From NCBI GenBank assembly GCA_949739095.1, contig CATIYX010000324.1, positions 1-14,843 on the forward strand: a stretch of DNA of 14,843 nucleotides, written 5' to 3'. The position numbers and the translations under genes were made by a program. Source of the DNA: an uncultured Clostridia bacterium. GTDB lineage: Bacteria; Bacillota; Clostridia; RUG12999. Positions 7,943-14,843 of this stretch are shown piece after piece. How positions within the stretch are numbered: position 1 is the stretch's first letter; every line of letters starts with the position of its first letter. The notes below the pieces were generated by a model that ran no database searches, was not told the DNA's origin, and saw only the letters and a list, made by a program, of their open reading frames with translations.

Positions 7943-7948
7943 AGGAGG
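7943..7948 (+). promoter_or_regulatory. Strong ribosome binding site of the 1530-aa SLH protein
   Basis: A perfect AGGAGG lies 9 bases before ATG 7958, inside the 24-base gap after the preceding stop. It suggests high translation, as expected for a surface protein. Confidence 0.85.
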
Positions 7949-7957
7949 AGAGAAACG

Positions 7958-10900
7958 ATGAAAAAGAAATATTTCAGTCTGTTGCTCGCGCTTTCAATGA
8001 TTTTGACTGCACTGTCAGCCATGCCGGCGTTCGCAGCAAGACCATATACTCCGGATTCCGATTTAAGCACGCTAGGATCCACATTTATAGAAGAGGAACT
8101 GACAAACGAATATTATGCACTGCCGAACCACGAAAATTTACTCAGCGGAATTATAGCAGCGGGTACAAATATGCCAATAGGAGCAAGTGGAAACGCTGTT
8201 TGCGTTCCTGATACGTCTCCATATATCAAAGTAGGAATCAGCGGTAACAATACAACAGGGAATATTTTTAACTCAAATAACAACAATGCAGATTCAGGAT
8301 TTACAATGCTGTTTAACTACGCAAGTGATCCGACAACAGTAGAGCCAAAGTCGGCGCAGTTAAATGCTGCTGCGAGTAAAGTCCCTTTTTATATTGCGTT
8401 TGATTTAGCACATGCAGAGGCGACAGCTGGTGGGAATACGGTACCAAAATATTTTAACCGCGTTTCCATTGCAGGATCTGCAGATAATAATCCGAGTGCA
8501 GCTAAGAAAAGACGGAACTATATTGAAGAGTGGAAGCTAAACATTACCGATGATGCGGCAAATTTTATAGGAACGACCAGTGACAATCCAGGAGCCAATA
8601 CGGCGGCAACAATGGGAAACTGGAAAACGATTTACAATAATAACAAAGAAGCTGGAGAAATCGTTTCAGAGAAAGCTGGTACTGTGAAGTTGAGCGGTAT
8701 TGTACAGTCCAGATATGTGATGGTGGAAGTAGATAATCTTCGGGTTGACCAGAATGGAGACTCTTCCTCGACTATAAATGGTCGTTTTACCGGATTCCAG
8801 GTTTATCTAGAGGATGTTGTTGCGAAACAGAGCAGCGGATATACAGTGAATGCCAGAGAGAAAACCGTTACACTGGAGGGTAATCCAACAGTGGTAGATT
8901 TTTTAGGTAATCTGGAACTACAGGACACGAATTTGCAGGCAGGCGTTTTCACAGACAACGAAGCAACCGGTGCGAAAACGGGAACTGTTGCAAACGGAAA
9001 TTATTTAATTACCTATTTTGAAAACGATGGCACGAAAGAAATTATCAGTGTCTATACAATTTCTGCTGGGGAAGGCGGGGAACCAACACCTGCAACGCCA
9101 ACCCCGACGGAAACGGCGACGCCAACGCCAACTCCGATGGAAACAGCAACACCGACACCTACCGGAACGCCGACTCCAACGCAGCCGCCAGTGGTATCAA
9201 ACAGTCAAGCGTTTACACCGGGTTCGGAGGGGACACCGGGAACTACTTATGTAGCGGAAGAATTAACAGACGCATATTACACCATACCGACTTATTATGA
9301 CTTATTATATAATATTATCCGACCATCAGACAATGCACAGTATATGAATCCATCGGAAACTTCACCGGCTGCATTGATAAACTACCCCTATATTAAAATA
9401 GGTGGCGGAAGAGCAGAACTGTTTAATAACAAAATTTCCTCAGGAAGTGATTTAACCGCAATTTTTCAGAATTTGCCCGGTAAAAAATTGCAGTTGAATT
9501 TTCCGACAAATAGTGCGCCGGTTTATTTTGCTTTTGACCTTGCACATGAAGATGTGAAAGCGGGGCAGACAGCATTGCCGAAATATTTTAACCGTGTTTC
9601 TGTTGCAGGGCATAAGGATAATGCAACAAATAGTTCAAAACAGCCATATATATCAGATTGGAAGTTGAATATTACAAATACGGATAGTGCATTTGTAGAC
9701 GCGACTACGGCAGACGCTACCTCAGCGGCGCTTTCCAATCCGGCGTGGAAAACTATTTATGCTGCAACGGCGGATGAAACAATATGCGGAGAGGCAGCTA
9801 CTGTTAAAACGGACAGCATTATCCAGTCGCGTTATCTCATGGTAGAAATGGGCAAATTCAACTTCAAAATAGGCAGTACGCCAACGAATCTGCGTTTGAC
9901 AGGATTCCAAGTATATCTGGAGGATATTGTATCGAATGACAGTAGTTATGTTGTGGACTCGAAATCCAAACTGGTGAAACTGACGGATGGGTCTAATCTT
10001 CCAACCGTTACCGATTTCCTTGGCAAATTCACGCTGCAGGACTCGAAATTACATATGGGTGTCTTTTCTGATACGGCGGGGCAGACAGAAAAACAAGCTT
10101 CTGCACAGATTACGCCGGGACAGGATTATTTGATTACCTATTTCGGTGAAGGGGCGGACAAAGAAATTGTCAGCGTTTATGATATTAACTTTCCTGTACC
10201 GCGTGTGGAAAATGTTGTGATAAATGCAGCGGCGGGAACGGATGTGGGCAATGAAGTGTCGCTTACCTATACCTTCCATGACTGCGATATAGAGGCAGGA
10301 CATACAGACCAGAGCATTATTAAGTGGTATGCAGACGGCGTGTTGATTGACGGCGTAACCGGAACAAAATATACACTGCGTACGGCGGATATTGGTAAGA
10401 GTATTACAGCGGAAGTGATTCCAAGTTGTGGAGCATTTCAAGGGAAGATAGTGGCAAGTTCCGCCCCATCAGCGACAATAAAGAGAATTGTGGTTGGAAA
10501 TCTTATGCCAGGAGCGCATGTGAGTGAAGTGGAAAATTGCGAAAGTGAAGCAATCTCATCTATGTTGAAAGGTTTTGCGACAGACACAGGCATTGTGAAT
10601 GCAGCTACAAATACCATACGGTTCCGTGCAAAATTGGGCGATAGTCGTTGGGTAACAAGTTTCAATCTGGTGATGACGGCAAGCGATAAAATCACAGGAT
10701 ATGAAATCGTTGGCTATTTAAATGGCGAAGCAGTGACAGTAGATTCATCTACGGCAAGCGGCGGTGGCACCATTTCAAAACAACTGGGAACGCCTTGTTG
10801 CATAGATGAAATTGAGGTGAAGGTGCAGTCCGCCGGAGACAGCGCACAGAAATTGGGCGTTGACCGTTTTGAAATTTTCAGTAATTTGACGGATGCGCTT

Positions 10901-12550
10901 GCAGTAAGCCTTGATAAACAAAATCTAACGATTCAGGACGCGAATGCAGTGGTAAGCGATTTGACACTGCCGACGATAGGTGCAGCGTATACCTCCATTC
11001 AGTGGACATCTTCTGACGAAAGTATTATCACGAGTGATGGGAAAGTTAAAGTGCCATTTACCAGACAGCCACATGATGTGACGATGACAGCAGTTATTAC
11101 ACGTGGCAATGAATCGGCTACCGTACAAATTCTGCTGAAAGTATATGGTTTAGATCAATTCCAAATGCCGCCGAAAGATGGACCGGGAGAAAATTTGACC
11201 GCATTTAGCATTGTGAGCAGCGACGGCGAACTAAAACCTGGCAGTACAGCGGCTATGGCGGCGGATGGAAAAGGTACTACCAGCTGGATTGCAAAAGTGA
11301 CAGAAGATGTAAAACCGTCACTAACTGTGGATTTTGGTATGGAGCGTGAAGTAAACCGGTTGCGTGCGGCGGAAACCATGAATGGCATTAGTTATGCCAT
11401 TGCCGGTTATACCGTCAGCACTTCAAGCGATGGTACGGCATGGAAAACGCTGCTAAGTGGAACAGAAATTGGGGAAATTTTTGATAAATCCTTTGATACT
11501 GTAGAATGCAGATATGTGAAATTTACGATTACCGCGCTGAAAGACGGTGCGGCATATGGCGGAATCAGGGAACTGGAGCTCTATTTTGACCCGGCAGCAA
11601 ACGATATTGTAAAAATGGAAGAAGAAGCCGTCATATTGAATCTGCCTTATATGATTGCTACAGATAAAGTGGAACTGCCGCAGCCAAAATATGGCGCTAC
11701 CTTCCATTGGATAACGGAGAACAATTTAATTACAGATGATGGTACAGTTACGCATCCTCAAAATGACACTAAAGTGACTCTGACATTGCAAATTAGCCGT
11801 GAAGGAGCAACAGTCACAAAATCCTTTGGACAATTTTTGATTACCGGCACGGAAAAGAAAACGGTTGGCAGTCTAGCAGGTGGCGGCGGTGGCGGCGGTG
11901 GTCGCGGCAGCAGTAGTGGTAGTGCCGGTGGACTTGGCATATTAGGCAATGCACCACAGGTTGCTGCGCCACAGCAACCGAATGAAACGGTGGCAGGATT
12001 TGAAGATGTGTCGAAAAACCATTGGGCAAGTGGATATATTGCGGATTTATCCATCAAAGGAATTTTGTCGGGTGTGTCACAAAAACGGTTCGCACCGGAA
12101 GATGCAGTTACACGAGAACAGATGGCGAAATTGCTGGTATGTGCATTTGATGTGCCGGCGGCAAGTGGGGCGAATCCATTTACGGATGTACCGGTAGGCG
12201 ATTGGTCGGCAGATTACATCCGCAGGGCAGCAGAGAGCGGATTGTTGCGCGGCATAGAGGATGGTATTTTTGGACTGGGCAATAATATGGCACGTCAGGA
12301 TGTTGCGGTTGCCATTGTCCGTGTGCTGGAACAAAATGGCATTGTCTTGCAAGAGGGTAATGTGGATGCTTTTGTGGACGCTGAAGAGATTGACGAATAT
12401 GCAAAATCCGCAGTTGCAAAATTGTATAGGGCGGGCGTGATGGTTGGTGACAACCTTGGCAGCTTCCGGCCTGGAGCTGAAGTGACTCGTGCAGAGGCAG
12501 CGAAAATTGTTTATGTAGCAATAAGACTTGCGTCAGGGAGCGGTGAGTAA
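7958..12550 (+). CDS. Large multidomain cell-surface protein: duplicated module, Ig-like and discoidin-like domains, C-terminal SLH anchor
   Basis: This 1530-residue secreted protein is probably held on the wall by its C-terminus. The signal peptide ends near AFA-AR (26/27). A roughly 330-340-residue module occurs twice (about 31-373 and 420-747), split by a Pro/Thr linker (376-411). Each copy ends in a short 'VVDFLG...YLITYF...ISVY' subdomain like those found in many clostridial surface proteins. Next comes an Ig-like domain (about 748-838) of the 'YTF-D...IIKWYADG...YTLRTADIGKSI' type, with Cys 776 and 824. A discoidin-like region follows (about 845-980), then a region resembling an atrophied bacterial Ig domain (about 985-1065: 'IQWTSSDESIITSDGKV'). 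An F5/8 type C-like domain (about 1078-1207: 'YTVSTSSDGTAWKTL', 'CRYVKFTI') precedes a second atrophied Ig domain. A Gly run (1308-1315) leads to three SLH repeats from about 1346, with TREQ, ARQD and TRAE at the key motif. No catalytic domain is visible, so it is probably a glycan-binding or scaffold protein. It is translationally coupled to the lyase. Confidence 0.9.
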   Translation: MKKKYFSLLLALSMILTALSAMPAFAARPYTPDSDLSTLGSTFIEEELTNEYYALPNHENLLSGIIAAGTNMPIGASGNAVCVPDTSPYIKVGISGNNTTGNIFNSNNNNADSGFTMLFNYASDPTTVEPKSAQLNAAASKVPFYIAFDLAHAEATAGGNTVPKYFNRVSIAGSADNNPSAAKKRRNYIEEWKLNITDDAANFIGTTSDNPGANTAATMGNWKTIYNNNKEAGEIVSEKAGTVKLSGIVQSRYVMVEVDNLRVDQNGDSSSTINGRFTGFQVYLEDVVAKQSSGYTVNAREKTVTLEGNPTVVDFLGNLELQDTNLQAGVFTDNEATGAKTGTVANGNYLITYFENDGTKEIISVYTISAGEGGEPTPATPTPTETATPTPTPMETATPTPTGTPTPTQPPVVSNSQAFTPGSEGTPGTTYVAEELTDAYYTIPTYYDLLYNIIRPSDNAQYMNPSETSPAALINYPYIKIGGGRAELFNNKISSGSDLTAIFQNLPGKKLQLNFPTNSAPVYFAFDLAHEDVKAGQTALPKYFNRVSVAGHKDNATNSSKQPYISDWKLNITNTDSAFVDATTADATSAALSNPAWKTIYAATADETICGEAATVKTDSIIQSRYLMVEMGKFNFKIGSTPTNLRLTGFQVYLEDIVSNDSSYVVDSKSKLVKLTDGSNLPTVTDFLGKFTLQDSKLHMGVFSDTAGQTEKQASAQITPGQDYLITYFGEGADKEIVSVYDINFPVPRVENVVINAAAGTDVGNEVSLTYTFHDCDIEAGHTDQSIIKWYADGVLIDGVTGTKYTLRTADIGKSITAEVIPSCGAFQGKIVASSAPSATIKRIVVGNLMPGAHVSEVENCESEAISSMLKGFATDTGIVNAATNTIRFRAKLGDSRWVTSFNLVMTASDKITGYEIVGYLNGEAVTVDSSTASGGGTISKQLGTPCCIDEIEVKVQSAGDSAQKLGVDRFEIFSNLTDALAVSLDKQNLTIQDANAVVSDLTLPTIGAAYTSIQWTSSDESIITSDGKVKVPFTRQPHDVTMTAVITRGNESATVQILLKVYGLDQFQMPPKDGPGENLTAFSIVSSDGELKPGSTAAMAADGKGTTSWIAKVTEDVKPSLTVDFGMEREVNRLRAAETMNGISYAIAGYTVSTSSDGTAWKTLLSGTEIGEIFDKSFDTVECRYVKFTITALKDGAAYGGIRELELYFDPAANDIVKMEEEAVILNLPYMIATDKVELPQPKYGATFHWITENNLITDDGTVTHPQNDTKVTLTLQISREGATVTKSFGQFLITGTEKKTVGSLAGGGGGGGGRGSSSGSAGGLGILGNAPQVAAPQQPNETVAGFEDVSKNHWASGYIADLSIKGILSGVSQKRFAPEDAVTREQMAKLLVCAFDVPAASGANPFTDVPVGDWSADYIRRAAESGLLRGIEDGIFGLGNNMARQDVAVAIVRVLEQNGIVLQEGNVDAFVDAEEIDEYAKSAVAKLYRAGVMVGDNLGSFRPGAEVTRAEAAKIVYVAIRLASGSGE
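8048..9076 (+). repeat. First copy of the duplicated surface module (residues about 31-373)
   Basis: This copy aligns with 9215-10195. Shared blocks include 'EELTNEYY' with 'EELTDAYY', 'PFYIAFDLAH' with 'PVYFAFDLAH', 'PKYFNRVSIAG' with 'PKYFNRVSVAG', 'WKLNIT' in both, 'IVQSRYVMVE' with 'IIQSRYLMVE', and 'FTGFQVYLEDVV' with 'LTGFQVYLEDIV'. The nucleotide sequences are still close in the PKYFNRV stretch (8444-8475 against 9578-9609), with mostly synonymous changes. Confidence 0.85.
9083..9190 (+). repeat. Pro/Thr linker encoded by imperfect short repeats
   Basis: Residues 376-411 are dominated by PTPT and ETATPTPT units, encoded by variants of CCAACGCCAACTCCG and GAAACGGCGACG. Such linkers join modules in secreted glycan-active proteins and are often O-glycosylated. 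The codons vary between units, so the repeat has diverged rather than expanded recently. Confidence 0.85.
9215..10195 (+). repeat. Second copy of the duplicated surface module (residues about 420-747)
   Basis: This is the partner of 8048-9076. It keeps the same order of blocks and the same C-terminal subdomain ('VTDFLGKFTLQDSKLHMGVF', then 'YLITYFGEG' and 'EIVSVYDI'). It is about 15 residues shorter, mainly because the loop near 'FNSNNNN' of copy one is missing. Confidence 0.85.
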
Positions 12551-14843
12551 TGATGAAAAAAAGAGTATTAGCAATCTTGCTCTGTATGGCGATGTATCTT
12601 GTGGCGGCGGCAGCGCTGGCGCAGGATAACGCTGAGGAAAATCCGCAGCAACTGCGTGACGCAGTAGAGGAACTGGTGATGTCAGGCGGAGAACTTGTTG
12701 TGGGCGGTGAGGAAGAAACAGGGCAGGTTATAGAAGGAGAAGCAGAAAAAGAGGAAACAGAACAGCCGGAAGAAGAGGTAGTACCAGTACAAGAAGGGGT
12801 TGTGACAGCGCAGGAACAGTCGGAAGATGCTCTCTCTGTGGACGCGCAAGTAAAAGATAGTGTGAATGCGGCAAGCAGTTCGAGCGACTTGAATCTACAA
12901 ACAACCTTCAATCTGGATGAATATGACTTTTCAGATCCCAGTACTAAGGGGTTGGAAAGGTTTCCGACAGATGAAGAATTCTTTGGCGTATGGGATGAAT
13001 CCAAAGGGAAATTTACCAAAGAACCTATTTTGGACTATAGCTATGTATCAAACTATGGTTTGACGCTCCGAGCGGTAGAGGAAGCGGCAAAAGCGGGTGA
13101 CTATCCCACGGCAAAAGCAGAGCTGCAAAAGTACTATAATGCAAAAGTGGAAAAACGCGGTCTTTCCAAGCTGGGAAGCAACAGTCAATATGAAATCATG
13201 GTGGCACAGCTTTTGCTGCAAAATTTTCACTTTAATGGAAACAGTAACCACAATGTGGCGGATATTTTCTACATGGGAAGCGAATGGGCGCCGGTTTATG
13301 TGGAAATGAAGTCCCAAATCAATCGGTTTAAAACGCGCGGCGATAAAATGATGCCAATTACCATTTGTGCAGTAAACAAAGACGACTACGAAGCGGAGTT
13401 CTACAGTAAAGAGAATCCAGATGCAGGTCCAGAGGTGCTGGGAAAATCTGCTTATCTGGAGGTGCAAATCGGCAGCACCATGCGTCGCATTCCGGTGAGC
13501 GAAGATACCTATACGGCGGCGGGGGGATACCGCAGGCAAAACTTCGGTTCGGAGCCATATCTCTATGCGCGGGAAGCGGCAATCGGGGAAGTGGACCCTG
13601 TCAACTCCGATACGCGGCGTACTTTTTTGAAATTTGACCTTAGCGATATTGGCGCATCGGATACCATCACCTCTGCGCGCTTGGTTTTGTGGGGGCGGTG
13701 GGTAGATAAAGCGGATACGCCACGAGGCGATATGTCTTATCAGAAACGTATGACTGCGATTACCAACTATGATACAGGCTGGACAGAAAATGAATTGTAT
13801 TTTAATGATACTTCCCATACCAATGCGATTTTCTCCTATGACGGAGAATGGGGCACTAAATGGGTGCAGCCAAATAAAGACCGCTGCAATCCGTTGGCAC
13901 GTTTTGAAGAAGAATTGTTCCGTTTTAGCGGATGGTTTGATAAACTGTGTGCGCAATATCAATATACAGGGAATGAAATCTATGCACGGACAGCATTTAT
14001 GTATCTGCATAACTGGATTACAACTACCTATCTCCGCTATCGCGGATGTCCGGAGGTGCCGGACCCTTCCGGCAACGGAAACGCTATTAAGCTGAAATAT
14101 GGTGGATATAGTAAGGCGCTGGATATGTATACCAGAACAACAAACTTAACAAGATACATTGAATATTTATATGACAGTGAATATATGACGCCGGAACTGT
14201 TCACCACATTCTTAAAATATATGTATAGCATGGGAAGGGTATTTTCCACCTATTGGACTACACAGGAAAAAACGAATAACTGGGGTTCCGCTTCCTGTAA
14301 TGGATTTTTCCAGTTGATTGGTCACTATCCGGAATTCCGTGAATCGGAAGCATGGACTGTTATCATGTTGAACCGTGTGGAGGAAATCACTGGAAATATC
14401 CTGTTTGACGACGGCGCTTGTATAGAGCTGTCGCATGGATATACACAGTATACCATAGGAACGCTGTTATCAACAAAAGATGCGGCAGATACGCTGGGTG
14501 TAGAAGTGAATTATACGGATAGCATCATACAAAAGATTTTGACGTTAACCCAATATCTCATGTATTCCACAGGACCGGGCTGGCGGGATATTCAGGAAGG
14601 CGACGCACATACGTTTTCTAGTACTAGCTACAAAAGCTATCTGAAGCGAGTTGGTGATTGGCTTGGAGATCCGCATTTGCTTTGGGCAGCTTATGATGGA
14701 AAAAAAGGCGAAGCGCCGGACTTCAAATCTCTCATGTACCCAATCAGCAGCAAGGTATTCATGCGTAGCGGCTGGGGTAGCAATGACCTGTATCTGGCGA
14801 CGAGTGCGGATGCCAGTCAGGGGTCGCACGGACACTGGGACGA
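12550..14843 (+). CDS. Heparinase II/III-like polysaccharide lyase with DNRLRE/CBM96-type module, 3' end cut by right edge
   Basis: The frame is open from ATG 12550 to the last base (764 codons, no stop). It would cleave a uronate-containing polysaccharide by beta-elimination outside the cell. The signal peptide is MMKKRVLAILLCMAMYLVAAAALA, cleaved near ALA-QD. An acidic Glu-rich linker follows at about 25-105. A helical region at about 157-225 ('EAAKAGDYPTAKAELQKYYN') resembles the N-terminal start of heparinase-type lyases. An inserted DNRLRE/CBM96-type domain lies at about 298-421: 'NFGSEPYLYARE', 'TFLKFDLSDI', 'SARLVLWG'. The toroid domain resumes at about 425, with 'NNWGSASCNG' (Asn 576/577) as the likely catalytic Asn region, 'FDDGACIELSHGYTQY' (Tyr 631/634) as the Tyr region, and 'SHGHWD' (His 760, His 762, Asp 764), like the catalytic and metal-binding H-x-H-x-D start of the C-terminal beta-sandwich domain. 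Its start overlaps the previous stop by one base (TAATG). The exact PL family cannot be fixed, and any C-terminal anchor lies outside. Confidence 0.88.
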   Translation, partial: MMKKRVLAILLCMAMYLVAAAALAQDNAEENPQQLRDAVEELVMSGGELVVGGEEETGQVIEGEAEKEETEQPEEEVVPVQEGVVTAQEQSEDALSVDAQVKDSVNAASSSSDLNLQTTFNLDEYDFSDPSTKGLERFPTDEEFFGVWDESKGKFTKEPILDYSYVSNYGLTLRAVEEAAKAGDYPTAKAELQKYYNAKVEKRGLSKLGSNSQYEIMVAQLLLQNFHFNGNSNHNVADIFYMGSEWAPVYVEMKSQINRFKTRGDKMMPITICAVNKDDYEAEFYSKENPDAGPEVLGKSAYLEVQIGSTMRRIPVSEDTYTAAGGYRRQNFGSEPYLYAREAAIGEVDPVNSDTRRTFLKFDLSDIGASDTITSARLVLWGRWVDKADTPRGDMSYQKRMTAITNYDTGWTENELYFNDTSHTNAIFSYDGEWGTKWVQPNKDRCNPLARFEEELFRFSGWFDKLCAQYQYTGNEIYARTAFMYLHNWITTTYLRYRGCPEVPDPSGNGNAIKLKYGGYSKALDMYTRTTNLTRYIEYLYDSEYMTPELFTTFLKYMYSMGRVFSTYWTTQEKTNNWGSASCNGFFQLIGHYPEFRESEAWTVIMLNRVEEITGNILFDDGACIELSHGYTQYTIGTLLSTKDAADTLGVEVNYTDSIIQKILTLTQYLMYSTGPGWRDIQEGDAHTFSSTSYKSYLKRVGDWLGDPHLLWAAYDGKKGEAPDFKSLMYPISSKVFMRSGWGSNDLYLATSADASQGSHGHWD

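Noticed and set aside
9018..9254. Alternative plus-strand frame through the Pro/Thr linker
   Set aside because: It yields an Arg/Gln-rich product created by frame-shifted reading of the linker repeat, with no start signals.
12180..13019. Minus-strand open frame (279 codons) rich in Ser and Cys across the SLH/lyase junction
   Set aside because: Its Ser-rich part is the complement of the Glu-rich linker (TTC/TCC/TCT codons opposite GAA/GGA/AGA). It spans two real genes and is a shadow.
13048..14010. Long minus-strand open frame (320 codons) within the lyase gene
   Set aside because: It is antisense to a well-supported coding frame, its product is rich in His, Phe and Arg with no domain, and no ribosome binding site or promoter supports it.

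Overview
The window reads as a fragment of a low-to-moderate GC Gram-positive anaerobe, most likely a Clostridia/Firmicutes member. The signs are strong AGGAGG-type ribosome binding sites, lipoprotein-type solute-binding proteins, S-layer homology (SLH) domains, a YesN-like AraC regulator and 'atrophied' bacterial Ig domains. The genus cannot be fixed from the sequence. SLH-anchored glycan-degrading machinery of this style is known from polysaccharide-degrading Clostridia such as Monoglobus. All real genes are on the + strand, and no tRNA, rRNA, CRISPR array or mobile element was seen.

Layout: (1) positions 2-703 hold the C-terminal part of an extracellular sugar-binding protein, cut by the left edge. 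(2) Positions 704-1012 are non-coding, with a GC-rich hairpin (probable terminator), a near-consensus sigma-A promoter and a leader of about 140-150 nt. (3) Positions 1013-3313 encode a membrane-bound one-component AraC-type regulator: two TM segments, an extracellular sensor domain and a C-terminal double HTH. It is closed by a textbook terminator at 3335-3367. (4) Positions 3368-3584 hold a second promoter preceded by a 21-bp-phased direct repeat, a good candidate for the regulator's operator. (5) Positions 3585 to beyond 14843 form an apparent four-gene operon: solute-binding lipoprotein, 906-aa SLH protein, 1530-aa multidomain SLH protein, and a heparinase II/III-like polysaccharide lyase with an inserted DNRLRE/CBM96-type module, cut by the right edge. 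Intergenic gaps are 35 nt, 24 nt and a 1-nt stop/start overlap.

Working model (inference): the regulator senses a saccharide or its breakdown product outside the cell and activates the downstream operon through the phased repeat. The two SLH proteins are held on the cell-wall polymer and display carbohydrate-binding-like and Ig-like modules. The lyase cleaves a uronate-containing polysaccharide, and the lipoprotein captures released oligosaccharides for an ABC importer. No permease gene lies in the window; one could lie upstream with the first binding protein. Together this looks like a Gram-positive polysaccharide utilisation locus built around S-layer-type anchoring. The least understood parts are the long beta-rich region of the 906-aa protein and the duplicated module of the 1530-aa protein.
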